A stretch of DNA of 49,944 nucleotides from Alphaproteobacteria bacterium (GCA_016288295.1 JAEEYV010000024.1:1-49944); one strand, 5' to 3'. Shown: positions 32,370-41,912, counted from the first letter of the stretch. Numbers and translations: made by a program. Notes: generated from the letters alone by a model not told the origin.

Positions 32370-35300
32370 ATGAAAAAAGTTTCAAACAGGCTCTACCTTG
32401 CCCATAAGATTTTTAATTATACGATGCTGGCGTTGCTGGTTGTTTTCTTGCTGTTTTTATGGCAATTATACCGTGGTCCTATCTCAGCACCATTTTTAAA
32501 ACCATATATAATAGCAGCTCTCAGTCATAATTCTGAAACTACCGAAGTTTCACTTGAAGGGGTTAATATAGAACTTGTTCGTTCCGTCAAACCTATAAAA
32601 ATTATTGCTAACAAAGTTATTTACAAAAGCAAAGATGACTCAGTTAAATTTTCTGCTCCGCGAGTTGCGGTATCATTTAGCATCAAAGCTTTGTTGCAAG
32701 GTATTGTTGCTCCATCTTCAATTGAGCTTGAAAATCCTTCGGTATACATATTTACAACTTATGGCCTCAAAAAACAAGATAAGGCTTCTGACGTTACCGA
32801 GAAAAAACTTGACTATTATGTTACACTATTTGAAGACTTTTTAGAAAAATTCAACTCTAATGATAACACTTACCCCGAAAGTTATATAAACAATATTACG
32901 ATTTCTGGAGGAGAAGTCGAATTTCATGAGGTTGATCTTGGTCGCAAATGGGTGTTATCGGATTTGAATTACCGCCTAAATCGAGGTTTGAGTGATATAT
33001 CTACGGATGTCAGCGCATTGATTAATATAAATGATACTCCTATTTCGGCCGGGGTTGATGCCGGCTATCGTGCTACAGACAACAAACTTGCGGTTCAAGC
33101 TTACTTTAGTGATCTCGTCCCTTCTACTGTTATTGATAATTATGTTGATGAAGAAACCCGTGCAAAATTATATCAAATCAATGTTCCGGTCAGTGGTAAA
33201 ATTTCTACCGTCGTTGACTTTAACGAGTTTAAATCAGGTCGTGAGGACTTGATTCATGCCGTTGAGAAGGCTATTAAAGAGATTAACTTCCAATTTGAAG
33301 GAGGTCAGGGCAATATTATCTTTTCAGCCGAAGATAACCAGTCAAAATACAACATTTCATCTTTTATTTTAGATGGCAAAATTAATGGCGGACTTGATAA
33401 TATTGAAATTAAAGATGCAGACTTTAATCTCGGTGAACAAAAGGTCAAAATTGGTTTTACGGCAACAGGTTTAGGAAAAATGTTGCTCAAATCATCACTA
33501 AAAGCACTAAAGATGAAATTTACGGCAGATATCAAGGCCTTGAAATTAAACGACTTATATATATACTGGCCCCGTTATATTGCACCTGAAGCATGGGAGT
33601 GGTGCAAAGACAGCCTCTTTGGCGGAGATGCTAAGAATGCTCATTTTGAATTTGATTTCGGTTATAATTCTAAGAGTAAAAAAATTGATCTTACCAAATT
33701 AAGCGGTGGAGCATATATTGAAGATTCTAACGTCCGTTACATCAATACAATGCCTATGGTTACAAACGTATATGGTGATTTTAAGGTCGATTCCAATAGC
33801 ATTACAATAACTCTTGATAAAGCAAAGTCAGACGGTATATTACTTGATTCCGGTATGGTTAGAATTTATGATTTAGATAAATATAACAATTATATTACAA
33901 TAAAGTTACTGTCAAACTCCTCTATTGTTGATGCCTTGAAACTTATTGATCACCCCCCGCTTAATTTTACATCACAGCTTGGGCTCAAACCTGATACCAT
34001 GAAAGGTACTGCAGATACAGAGCTTTCACTTGATTTTGAACTCAAAAAAGACATTGGATATGACGATGTAAAGGTTACAGTTAACTCAACCCTCCATGAT
34101 GTTGAGATGTCTGGAATTGCGGACGATAAAATTGTTAAAGCTGACGAATTAAAGCTTTTTGTTAACAATAAAGAGCTAAAAGTTGATGGTGATGCGAATT
34201 TTGATAACATCCCAATCAACATATCGTGGAATGAAAAGTTTAATCCTGATAAAGAAAATACCAGCCGGTATCGTGCCAAATTTAGGGGAGATGAAGTCCT
34301 TCTTAAAAAGCTCGGTGTTGATGTAAGTATTTTAAGCAAACCTTATATAGACGGATATATAGATATAGAAGCAATAGCTCAACCTGTACAGAACGGATAT
34401 AATATTGATGTATCTGCAAACCTGCAACACGCGGCTTTGGACTACAGCTTTCTGGGTTTTGTAAAACCACAAGACCAGAAAGGAGAATTAAAAGCCAATT
34501 TGGCGGTCAGAAACAAAAAAGTATCATCCATAACATCATTTACCTTGAATAAACCTGATTTTGAGATTATCGGTCGTGCTGATTTTGATGGGCAAAATCG
34601 TCCTGTATTAATCAACATCAGCAAAATTCATGGTCCCAAAACCATGGCTCAGGCCAAAATAGACTTGTCCTATGGCAAAACTCCTAAATACATAATCAAT
34701 ATTTCAGGAAATAGTTACGATTTATCAGAGTTTTTTGAACGTCGCTCATCATCAAATAGCAACAAAGAACAATCTTCTCAAAGTAATTGGGAGGAAACTC
34801 CTAACATAGAACTCAACATTGCAGTTAATAGCCTGTGGAGCAATCCTGATGTGGCAGTTACCAATTTTGCTGGAACAGCAAAACTCGTACACGGCGTAGG
34901 CATTCATGAAGTTCATTTGATTGGTAATTATGATTACAATAAAAATATGATGCTTAAGGTTGATTATGAACCAAAACCCAATAAAGAATACTACCTTAGT
35001 ATCAATAGTAATTCTGCCGGAAATACCCTACGCTTTTTACGTATATATAACGATATGCATGGCGGCAATCTTAAGATTGAGGCCAAACGTGGTGTTGATA
35101 AAATGTTGATAGGGCACGCCAAGATACGTGATTTTAGTCTTCATAATACCCCGGTTCTTGCTAAACTTTTAACCGTTGCATCATTTACTGGCATGGTTGA
35201 TTTATTGACCGGTGAAGGTATGACTTTTTCACATTTTGATGCTCCGTTTAAATACAAAAATGACATATTATATGTAAACAAAGGGCACACTTATGGTAAT

Positions 35301-35588
35301 GTTTTGGGAATATCTTTTAGCGGAGCCTATAATATGTCGAGTGATGTTATAGATATCGACGGAGTTGTTGCTCCTGCATACGGACTTAATACTATGATTG
35401 GTAAAATTCCGTTGGTCGGCAATTTACTGGTCGGTCGTGATGGTACGGTTTTTGCTGCCAATTATACGATTTCCGGCACATCGGAGGAGCCCATTGTAGA
35501 TATCAATCCTTTGACAGCTTTAAGCCCAAACTCGCTTAAGGAGGTTGTTGCTTCATTGTTTGGACAAGATGAAGATGAGGAGTTTTAA
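32370..35588 (+). CDS. AsmA-like/YhdP-family envelope protein
   Basis: 1072-residue protein anchored by one N-terminal transmembrane helix (about 15-33) with a very long periplasmic part, mainly predicted beta strands. The N-terminal region (residues 40-120, with SLEGVNIELVRSVKPIKI) and the C-terminal part (from about 930, GMTFSHFDAPFKYKNDILYVNKG and SGTSEEPIVDINPL) fit the DUF3971/AsmA-like family, whose members, such as YhdP and TamB, are thought to move phospholipids between membranes. It starts directly after the prfB stop codon and is probably translationally coupled to it. The exact subgroup is not certain. Confidence 0.8.
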   Translation: MKKVSNRLYLAHKIFNYTMLALLVVFLLFLWQLYRGPISAPFLKPYIIAALSHNSETTEVSLEGVNIELVRSVKPIKIIANKVIYKSKDDSVKFSAPRVAVSFSIKALLQGIVAPSSIELENPSVYIFTTYGLKKQDKASDVTEKKLDYYVTLFEDFLEKFNSNDNTYPESYINNITISGGEVEFHEVDLGRKWVLSDLNYRLNRGLSDISTDVSALININDTPISAGVDAGYRATDNKLAVQAYFSDLVPSTVIDNYVDEETRAKLYQINVPVSGKISTVVDFNEFKSGREDLIHAVEKAIKEINFQFEGGQGNIIFSAEDNQSKYNISSFILDGKINGGLDNIEIKDADFNLGEQKVKIGFTATGLGKMLLKSSLKALKMKFTADIKALKLNDLYIYWPRYIAPEAWEWCKDSLFGGDAKNAHFEFDFGYNSKSKKIDLTKLSGGAYIEDSNVRYINTMPMVTNVYGDFKVDSNSITITLDKAKSDGILLDSGMVRIYDLDKYNNYITIKLLSNSSIVDALKLIDHPPLNFTSQLGLKPDTMKGTADTELSLDFELKKDIGYDDVKVTVNSTLHDVEMSGIADDKIVKADELKLFVNNKELKVDGDANFDNIPINISWNEKFNPDKENTSRYRAKFRGDEVLLKKLGVDVSILSKPYIDGYIDIEAIAQPVQNGYNIDVSANLQHAALDYSFLGFVKPQDQKGELKANLAVRNKKVSSITSFTLNKPDFEIIGRADFDGQNRPVLINISKIHGPKTMAQAKIDLSYGKTPKYIINISGNSYDLSEFFERRSSSNSNKEQSSQSNWEETPNIELNIAVNSLWSNPDVAVTNFAGTAKLVHGVGIHEVHLIGNYDYNKNMMLKVDYEPKPNKEYYLSINSNSAGNTLRFLRIYNDMHGGNLKIEAKRGVDKMLIGHAKIRDFSLHNTPVLAKLLTVASFTGMVDLLTGEGMTFSHFDAPFKYKNDILYVNKGHTYGNVLGISFSGAYNMSSDVIDIDGVVAPAYGLNTMIGKIPLVGNLLVGRDGTVFAANYTISGTSEEPIVDINPLTALSPNSLKEVVASLFGQDEDEEF

Positions 35589-35589
35589 T

Positions 35590-36060
35590 TTGCGTATCGG
35601 TATAGATTTTCACGGTGTTATCACTTCAAATCCGACATTTTTCCGTAATTTTACGGCTCTTGCCATCAGTAAAGGACACGAGATTTTTATTGTTTCCGGC
35701 GGTCCATTCTTGGTTGAAAAAAAGTTTTTAGATGCGTGGCATATTCAATATACTCAAATTTTTTCCCTGTTGGATCATTTTGCCAGCTGCGGACAGGTAG
35801 AATACTTTGACAATGGTAATTTTAAGGTTCCGGATGAATTATGGAACAAAGCCAAAGCCCAATATTGTCAGGATAATAACATAGATATTCAGATTGATGA
35901 TACGGCTCACTATGGAACTGAATTTTCTACACCATTTTGCCTTTATAATCCTGAAACAGCATCTTGTACAATGCCTGACAGCACAAGTGTAAGCTTCAAC
36001 AAATCTCCTGCAACGACACTGTCAGAGATTGAAAAAATAGTTTTATCTGCTAAAAAGTAA
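35590..36060 (+). CDS. HAD-like hydrolase-related protein
   Basis: 156-residue soluble protein with features of the haloacid dehalogenase fold: an N-terminal RIGIDFHGVIT strand-loop (motif I), IVSGGP (motif II) and a late IDDTAHYG (motif IV). In motif I the second aspartate of DxD is replaced by His (DFH), which may lower or change phosphatase activity. The start is taken as TTG at 35590, since GAGGAG lies 7 bases upstream; an ATG at 35569 without such a box is the alternative. It overlaps no gene but abuts the convergent gene at 36061. Confidence 0.65.
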   Translation: MRIGIDFHGVITSNPTFFRNFTALAISKGHEIFIVSGGPFLVEKKFLDAWHIQYTQIFSLLDHFASCGQVEYFDNGNFKVPDELWNKAKAQYCQDNNIDIQIDDTAHYGTEFSTPFCLYNPETASCTMPDSTSVSFNKSPATTLSEIEKIVLSAKK

Positions 36061-37080
36061 TTATAAGAACGGTTCAGAAGTAATAAGTCCGCCGTTTTTG
36101 AGCAGATTATTTTTTCCGCGTTTAATTTTGAAACGAGATTTTTCTCCCAATACTTTTTCAAAAACCTCGCCATAATTTCCGCGTTCTTTCAGCATAATCT
36201 GGACCCAATTAGGCTCTAGCCTGAAACGATTCCATAACTTGTCATCAATACCAAGCAAGTTTCGTATTTCGGGATTATTTGAACTCAAGTTCATACTGTA
36301 ATTTTCTTGTGTTAATCCGACATCTTCGGCAAATTTCATAGCATTCATAATCCATTTAAGTACGATTCGTAAAGTTGTATTGCTTTTTAATGTAAACAAA
36401 TAAACTGGTCTTTCATCAATTGTTTCCGGCAACATCTCAACATTATCAAGACCACCTGGAGTATTAAGCAAAATATCTTGTAACAACATATAATTTCCGG
36501 TCAACAAACGACATCTTTTCAACAGAAAATTAGCCTTTGCGCTACTGGCAGTTTGAAACGGAGCTGGAACTAAATCCAATTTGTAGTGGTCGCTGTAAGC
36601 CATAAGTCTTTTCAAATCATCAGGATCTTTGACAATGCATACTTTTTCACCTTTGAAATCTTCCATGGACTTGGCTTTTCCGGTATCACGAGATAAGAAC
36701 ACCATTCTGTCATAATATATTATGTCAACCGGAGCCGCTTTGCTTGAAATTTCATGAGTTGCCGAATATGACATTCCGCCAATCATTACATCTATTTTAT
36801 TGGTTGCCAAAGCTTTTGAAACCAAAACTTCTGGAACCTGCACCATTTTTATACGGTCACTACGACCAAAAATTGCGGTTGAAATAATGCGGCACATTTC
36901 AACGCTAATACCTTGCCAAACTCCGTCATCATCTTTATAAGCAAAAATTTTGTTATCGTTGGGTGTACCGCAACGTACCATGCCTCTTGTATTAATATAA
37001 CGCAGTCCTGGATCTGCAGCCTCAACAATACCGGTCGTTAAAATCAATAAAAAGCTTAACAAACACAATTTTAGTTTCAT
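36061..37080 (-). CDS. Amino-acid ABC transporter substrate-binding protein (AapJ-like)
   Basis: 339-residue periplasmic binding protein. A signal peptide (1-21, ending VEAAD) precedes a bacterial SBP family 3 fold; RGMVRCGTPND, GVWQGISVEMCRIISTAIFG and the C-terminal GNYGEVFEKVLGEKS-RFKIKRGKNNLL are typical of the AapJ/BztA general L-amino-acid group. No permease or ATPase gene lies nearby, so it either works with components encoded elsewhere or has another sensing role. Its stop codon directly abuts the convergent HAD-like gene with no gap. Confidence 0.85.
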   Translation of the reverse strand: MKLKLCLLSFLLILTTGIVEAADPGLRYINTRGMVRCGTPNDNKIFAYKDDDGVWQGISVEMCRIISTAIFGRSDRIKMVQVPEVLVSKALATNKIDVMIGGMSYSATHEISSKAAPVDIIYYDRMVFLSRDTGKAKSMEDFKGEKVCIVKDPDDLKRLMAYSDHYKLDLVPAPFQTASSAKANFLLKRCRLLTGNYMLLQDILLNTPGGLDNVEMLPETIDERPVYLFTLKSNTTLRIVLKWIMNAMKFAEDVGLTQENYSMNLSSNNPEIRNLLGIDDKLWNRFRLEPNWVQIMLKERGNYGEVFEKVLGEKSRFKIKRGKNNLLKNGGLITSEPFL

Positions 37081-37096
37081 TTTTTATATTCTCTGC

Positions 37097-37102
37097 TATA
37101 AT
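37097..37102 (+). promoter_or_regulatory. Extended -10 box before mlaC
   Basis: TGCTATAAT: a perfect TATAAT at 37097-37102, preceded by TGC, about 36 bases before the ATG. No clear -35 is visible; an extended -10 promoter is likely. Confidence 0.45.
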
Positions 37103-37137
37103 GACAACATCATATTCAATATATAAGGTATTTTTTT

Positions 37138-37785
37138 ATGAAAAGTAACTGTTTTTTATATTTTATTCTATTTTGTGGACTATTACTGTTTTCTCCCCAA
37201 GTTCAAGCACAGAAACTCACAACTACGGAGGCCGAAGCTTTTGCCTTAGAGCAGGGTAATAATCTGTTATCTGCTTTTTCAGAAAAAGACTTAGCCACCA
37301 AATATCAAAAACTTGATAATCTTTTCATCAATTATATTGATTTAAACTACATTTCCAAATTTGTTGTCGGCAAATATTGGCGTGAGATGACTATGGAGCA
37401 GCAAAAAGAATATCAATCTCTTTTCAAACGCTATGCCATGAGTCTTTACAAAGGTTTTCCATTGCAATTTGATAATCGGATTTCTTTTACCATTACTGGC
37501 AGCCAGATTGATGGCAATGCGGTAGTTGTCAGTGCCAATATTAATTATAAAAAACCAGAAGGACAGACGGACAGCTATCTTGTAGAATTTAGAATGCATA
37601 AGACCGATGGGCATATTATGCTGACCGATATTAAAGTTGCCGAGAGCTCACTAATACTATCTTATCGCACTCGTTTTTACCAAATGATAAAAGAAAGCGA
37701 TGAAGATATGGGCTGGTTTTTGGAAGATTTTGAACTGATTACAAAATCTGCTGAAAAACATTATGCTTTACCGGAGAAAGAATAA
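37138..37785 (+). CDS. mlaC: MlaC/Ttg2D-family phospholipid-binding protein
   Basis: 215-residue periplasmic protein with a signal peptide (1-24, ending VQAQ). The body matches MlaC: FINYIDLNYISKFVVGKYWREMTMEQQKEYQSLFKRY and later KTDGHIMLTDIKVAESSLILSYRTRFYQMI are recognisable family segments. MlaC carries phospholipids between membranes as part of the Mla pathway. The other mla genes are not in the window; it is followed by a convergent MacB-like operon. It stands alone here, which is common in Alphaproteobacteria. Confidence 0.88.
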   Translation: MKSNCFLYFILFCGLLLFSPQVQAQKLTTTEAEAFALEQGNNLLSAFSEKDLATKYQKLDNLFINYIDLNYISKFVVGKYWREMTMEQQKEYQSLFKRYAMSLYKGFPLQFDNRISFTITGSQIDGNAVVVSANINYKKPEGQTDSYLVEFRMHKTDGHIMLTDIKVAESSLILSYRTRFYQMIKESDEDMGWFLEDFELITKSAEKHYALPEKE

Positions 37786-37786
37786 T

Positions 37787-39016
37787 CTACTCATAGCGCA
37801 AGGCATTTATCGGATTTAGTAAAGATGCCTTATAGGCAGGATAAAAACCAAACAAAACACCTACCAAACCCGAGAACACAAACGGTATAACCACATATGC
37901 CCATGCAATTCTGAGTGTAAATGTCGTAAACAGCTTCATAATCTCAACTCCAATCAATCCTGTAACTATTCCTACCAATCCACCAATCAATGATAATACG
38001 ATTGCTTCCATCAAAAATTGCCATCTGATATCCCAAGCCTTGGCACCGATTGCCATTCTTATACCGATTTCCCGGGTTCTTTCGGTTACTGATACCAACA
38101 TAATGTTCATAATACCTATACCTCCGACCAAAAGCGAAATTGAGGCGATTGAGCCGAGCAGGACAGTCAAAATCTGGGTTGAACTTTCCATCATTTCCTG
38201 CATTTGGGTCAGATTCATAATTACAAAATCGTTTTCTTTATTCGTTCCCAGATTATGCCGCTGTCGCAACAATTGGGCTATATCGTCTTGTGAAGAATAG
38301 GTTGCTTCTCCGTCAACGGCCTGCAACATAATCATACTTACTTGGTCAGGAAAAGTAATGCCGATAACTTTTTTCTGTGCGGTTGTAATAGGGATAAACA
38401 CGGCATCGTCTTGATCCATTCCCATACCGTTTTCGCCTCTTTTTTGCAGAACACCTATTACTGTAAAAGGCATTCCCTTTATGCGCACGGTTTTACCCAA
38501 CGGATCGACATCACCAAACAGCTCTGTAACTACGGTTTTTCCTAAAATGGTAACTTTGGCGGCATTTTTAATATCACTATCTGAAAAATTTCGCCCATAA
38601 TTCAAAGCCCAGTCCTTAATTTCAAAATAACGGTTATCGGTTCCGGTGGTAGATGTTGACCAGTTAGCATTACCATATACAATTTGTGAAACTTGTTCCA
38701 AAACCGGAGCTGCAAGTTTAACTTTTGCTATTTTTTCTTGAATAGCATCGCCATCGGCAGCTTTCATTGTAGGCAGAGAGCCTCTTCCTCCTCTGGCACC
38801 GCCGGAAGTTGAAGTTCCTGAGCGTACAATCATCAAATTTGATCCCATAGTCTGCATGTCTTCTTGGATTGAGATTTGCGCTCCATGTCCAATAGCTAAC
38901 ATCACAATAACGGCAGCAACACCTATAATAATGCCCAAGCTTGTCAAAGATGAGCGCATTTTGTTGGCACGTATTGCACGTATAGCAATTTTAGTAATTG
39001 TTTTCAGTTCAATCAT
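37787..39016 (-). CDS. MacB-like ABC transporter permease
   Basis: 409-residue inner-membrane permease of the MacB/FtsX type. A first transmembrane helix (about 22-42) precedes a large periplasmic domain (45-280), followed by three helices (about 285-310, 330-360 and 370-395). The motifs ERTREIGIRMAIGAKAWDIRWQFLMEA and the start MRSSLTSLGIIIGVAAVIVMLAIG are typical. Here the permease is separate from the ATPase, unlike E. coli MacB, in which they are fused. Its start overlaps the ATPase stop by 4 bases. Substrates may be toxins, peptides or macrolides. Confidence 0.9.
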   Translation of the reverse strand: MIELKTITKIAIRAIRANKMRSSLTSLGIIIGVAAVIVMLAIGHGAQISIQEDMQTMGSNLMIVRSGTSTSGGARGGRGSLPTMKAADGDAIQEKIAKVKLAAPVLEQVSQIVYGNANWSTSTTGTDNRYFEIKDWALNYGRNFSDSDIKNAAKVTILGKTVVTELFGDVDPLGKTVRIKGMPFTVIGVLQKRGENGMGMDQDDAVFIPITTAQKKVIGITFPDQVSMIMLQAVDGEATYSSQDDIAQLLRQRHNLGTNKENDFVIMNLTQMQEMMESSTQILTVLLGSIASISLLVGGIGIMNIMLVSVTERTREIGIRMAIGAKAWDIRWQFLMEAIVLSLIGGLVGIVTGLIGVEIMKLFTTFTLRIAWAYVVIPFVFSGLVGVLFGFYPAYKASLLNPINALRYE

Positions 39017-39702
39017 TTAGCGTTCCTTTCGTCACTTCTGATTTCACCATCAACAACCTTAATGATGCGATTGGCATACATTGCAATATCTTCCTCGTGA
39101 GTGACTAAAATAATTGTACGCCCTAATTCTTTATTGAAACGTGTAAACAAGTTCATTACCTCAACACTTGTTTTGGTATCAAGATTTCCTGTCGGCTCAT
39201 CGGCAAAAATAATCGGAGCCTCGGTAACTAATGCACGAGCAATCGCCACACGTTGCTGTTGTCCGCCGGATAGTTGATTAGGTTGATGATCCATACGTTG
39301 TTCAAGTCCAACACTTTTTAGTGCTTCAAGTGCTTTTTCATGCCGTTCGGCATCAGGAATTCCGGCATAAACCATCGGCAACTCAACGTTTTCAATCGCT
39401 GAAGTTCGCGACAGCAAATTAAATCCTTGGAATACAAAACCGATTTTTTGATTTCGGATTGTAGCCAGTTCATCACTGTCAAGATTTCCGACTTCTCTGC
39501 CGTCCAAAAAGTATTTTCCTGCTGTTGGCTTATCTAAACAACCTAGAATATTCATCAGAGTAGATTTTCCCGATCCTGAAGGTCCCATAATCGCTACAAA
39601 CTCTCCCTGATTGATTTCAAGCGAAATACCTTTCAAAATCTCAAGCATTCCGTCACCCAAAGGATAACTTTTTCTGATATTTTCCAACTTAATCAGTGAC
39701 AT
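39013..39702 (-). CDS. MacB-like ABC transporter ATPase
   Basis: 229-residue ATP-binding subunit. Walker A is GPSGSGKST (40-48), the Q-loop lies in GFVFQGFNLL, the signature is LSGGQQQR (about 143), Walker B is IIFADEPTGNLD (about 163) and the switch His is in LVTHEED. This is the LolD/MacB/FtsE-like subgroup that works with a four-helix permease. It is flanked by the adaptor gene (1-base overlap) and the permease gene (4-base overlap), a tight three-gene efflux operon. Confidence 0.92.
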   Translation of the reverse strand: MSLIKLENIRKSYPLGDGMLEILKGISLEINQGEFVAIMGPSGSGKSTLMNILGCLDKPTAGKYFLDGREVGNLDSDELATIRNQKIGFVFQGFNLLSRTSAIENVELPMVYAGIPDAERHEKALEALKSVGLEQRMDHQPNQLSGGQQQRVAIARALVTEAPIIFADEPTGNLDTKTSVEVMNLFTRFNKELGRTIILVTHEEDIAMYANRIIKVVDGEIRSDERNAK

Positions 39703-40859
39703 TAACGTATCCTCATTGGCATATTATGTCCGCCTCGCTCTTTAGAATCAGAACTTTCGACAATAACTTCCATGCCCTCAAACAACTTATTTCCCTCAAT
39801 TTGGGTATTGTTATCATCATAAACGCCTGACTTTATTTCAATACGTGTCGGCTTTCCGTTTTCCATAACCCAAATACCTTTTTGAGCATACCTGGTGTCA
39901 TCTCCCATAGAAAATCTCAAAGCCTTGTTTGGAACAACAAATACACCTTTTTCGTTAGCAGTAATAATTTCAACATTTGCAGTCATTCCCGGTTTAAATT
40001 TCAATTCGCTGTTATCAACGGCAATAACTACCTGATAAGTAACGACATTAGAAGTTGTAACCGCCTCATTTCTAACTTGTGTAACAACACCTTCAAAAGT
40101 TTCATTTGGAAAACTATCAACATTAAATTGAACTTGCTGTCCTTCTTTTACTTTAGCAATATCAGCTTCTACCACCGAGGCCTCAATCTGCATTTTAGTT
40201 AAATCCTCGGCTACATTAAATAGGGTAGGGGTTTCAAAACTGGCTGCCACGGTTTGTCCCTCTTCGACATTTTTAGAAACGATAATTCCATCGACCGGTG
40301 AAACAATTTTGGTATATCCGAGCTGAATTTTATTATAGTCGAGAGCCGCCTGAGCCTGTTCAACCTGAGCCTTATATAAAGCTACATTTGCAACAGCCGT
40401 ATCATAGTTTTTCTGGGCCTCATCAAGTTCTTTGTCTGCAGAATAGTTCTGCTTGTTTAGTTTTGCAATGCGAGCCAAATGTTTTTTATAATAGTCGCGG
40501 CTTGCTTCTGCGCTCATAACCTGAGCCTTAGCCACGTCGAGATTGGCCTTTTCCCTGGCAACATTTGATTCAAAAGAGGAGGGATCTATTTCTGCCAACA
40601 GCTGGTCTTTTTTAACCAAAGAGTTATAATCAACATAAATTTTCTGAATTCGACCCGAAACCTGAGTACCGACATCAATGTTAGAAATCGGATTAATTGT
40701 ACCTGATGCCGAAACCATTTCGGTAATATCACCTTTTGACAGTTTATGGGTTATATATTTTTTGCTGGTTGGTCCTTTTTTTATCAAACTCAAACCAAAA
40801 ACAACTGCCACAATTACTGCCGCAATAACAATCGCTGATTTTCTCATTTTCTGCCTCAT
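39702..40859 (-). CDS. MacA-like periplasmic adaptor (membrane fusion protein)
   Basis: About 385-residue HlyD/MacA-type adaptor that joins an inner-membrane transporter to an outer-membrane channel. One N-terminal helix is followed by a lipoyl-like half (INPISNIDVGTQVSGRI), a long alpha-hairpin coiled coil (about 100-180), the second lipoyl half (KIVSPVDGIIVSKNVEEGQTV) and a beta barrel (KFKPGMTANVEI). Start: ATG at 40859 or 40847 gives a proper anchor; an upstream in-frame ATG at 40970 would add 37 atypical residues. No TolC gene lies near, so the channel must be encoded elsewhere. Confidence 0.88.
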   Translation of the reverse strand: MRQKMRKSAIVIAAVIVAVVFGLSLIKKGPTSKKYITHKLSKGDITEMVSASGTINPISNIDVGTQVSGRIQKIYVDYNSLVKKDQLLAEIDPSSFESNVAREKANLDVAKAQVMSAEASRDYYKKHLARIAKLNKQNYSADKELDEAQKNYDTAVANVALYKAQVEQAQAALDYNKIQLGYTKIVSPVDGIIVSKNVEEGQTVAASFETPTLFNVAEDLTKMQIEASVVEADIAKVKEGQQVQFNVDSFPNETFEGVVTQVRNEAVTTSNVVTYQVVIAVDNSELKFKPGMTANVEIITANEKGVFVVPNKALRFSMGDDTRYAQKGIWVMENGKPTRIEIKSGVYDDNNTQIEGNKLFEGMEVIVESSDSKERGGHNMPMRIR

Positions 40860-40938
40860 AAATAGCTCTTCATATATAACTTTAACGCCATAATAATCAT
40901 AAAAGTTCAAAAAATCTACATTTTTTATAAAAAAATAC

Positions 40939-40967
40939 TTGCCTTTATTTGTTTTTTTGTCTATAAT
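40939..40967 (+). promoter_or_regulatory. Promoter of the 41010 gene pair
   Basis: TTGCCT at 40939-40944, a 17-bp T-rich spacer and a perfect TATAAT at 40962-40967. The predicted start is about 36 bases before the ATG at 41010. Confidence 0.7.
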
Positions 40968-41009
40968 CACCTGACAATCTGAATTATTATTTTAATTTTT
41001 AACTAATTT

Positions 41010-41330
41010 ATGAATAAAAAAGATAAAGATCAAAAAGAAAAATCAGCCGCTAAACAGGCAATCAGTGCATTTAAAAAGTCGTTGCAAGAGATGGATGATC
41101 CCACGCTGGTGAAGACAATAAAATCCATCACCGAAGGTATGCTCAGGCGCGCTCCAAAGGACGAGATACGCCATCAAGCGGAAACCTTGTTGCGTTATTT
41201 ACGTGTAAATAGCGCAACTCGAGATGCCTACTTTGCATTAGCAGAAGCTATCGAGTCCCAAGCAATCGCTACGGGGAACTCGCCATTACTCAAGCTCGCA
41301 CGAACTGGTAAAAGACAATGTCAGGCATGA
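41010..41330 (+). CDS. Hypothetical protein, first of an atypical pair
   Basis: 106-residue soluble, highly charged protein, mostly predicted helix, with a Lys-rich N-terminus (about the first 25 residues). No known domain was recognised. Its 3' end overlaps the next gene by 13 bases. The GC content of the second half is clearly higher than that of the flanking operons, which points to horizontal transfer. The start lacks a Shine-Dalgarno; the leader is A/T only. The pair layout is that of a two-component small module such as a toxin-antitoxin or immunity pair, but nothing in the sequence proves this. Confidence 0.55.
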   Translation: MNKKDKDQKEKSAAKQAISAFKKSLQEMDDPTLVKTIKSITEGMLRRAPKDEIRHQAETLLRYLRVNSATRDAYFALAEAIESQAIATGNSPLLKLARTGKRQCQA

Positions 41331-41872
41331 TAGATGGTATTTACAGTGAGCACATTCACGATATCTACGAGGATAGTGCTCGGCGAAATCTCCGGCAAAG
41401 GCTCCTAGAAGATGAGCAACATCGTGCCTTTGGACGAATGCAAGGGTATGACCTGTGTCAAGGTGAACTTCCTGACTTCTTCAAACTTATGACCGATTTG
41501 GACGCCGACGTATATTGGCGTCACGAGTTTGAAGAACGAGCTATCTGGGCTCTAACTTCGACACAGGATGCAATTGTCGAGTTCATTGTGACTTATCTTC
41601 GTACAAGGGAACCGTCAGTTTCTCTGTTCTCTTCTTTGTGGAGCATGGGTATAGTGCCACTCAACGTGGTCACGAAAATCATGGCTACTCGTCAGATAGA
41701 TGGTACGTACGTCCTTCGAACGGGGTATGACAAAATCCTGCCCATAATCAAAGATGACATCAAACGTCAGAAGACGCAGGCGTATGAACACATGCACACA
41801 GAGACCACAATGGGATTCTGGAGCGAACGTTTCACAGCGGTATCCTGGTTACTTGCACAGTGCTCATCTTAA
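41318..41872 (+). CDS. Hypothetical protein, second of an atypical pair
   Basis: 184-residue soluble protein, probably all-helical, with no family that I recognise. Recognisable stretches are YEDSARRNLRQRLLEDEQHRAFGRM at the N-terminus and FIVTYLRTREPSVSLFSS in the middle. GC content and codon use (CGA, CGG and CTC are common) differ from neighbouring genes, as in the first gene of the pair, which it overlaps by 13 bases. A strong terminator follows directly. It may be an imported two-gene module. Confidence 0.6.
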   Translation: MSGMIDGIYSEHIHDIYEDSARRNLRQRLLEDEQHRAFGRMQGYDLCQGELPDFFKLMTDLDADVYWRHEFEERAIWALTSTQDAIVEFIVTYLRTREPSVSLFSSLWSMGIVPLNVVTKIMATRQIDGTYVLRTGYDKILPIIKDDIKRQKTQAYEHMHTETTMGFWSERFTAVSWLLAQCSS

Positions 41873-41912
41873 CAAAAAACGCTTCCCGCCGCAAGGCCGG
41901 AAGCGTTTTTGT
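41872..41912. terminator. Bidirectional intrinsic terminator
   Basis: ACAAAAAACGCTTCC (41872-41886) pairs with GGAAGCGTTTTTGT (41899-41912), with one unpaired A on the left. T-runs occur in both directions, so it serves both the 41318 gene and ptsN. Confidence 0.85.
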
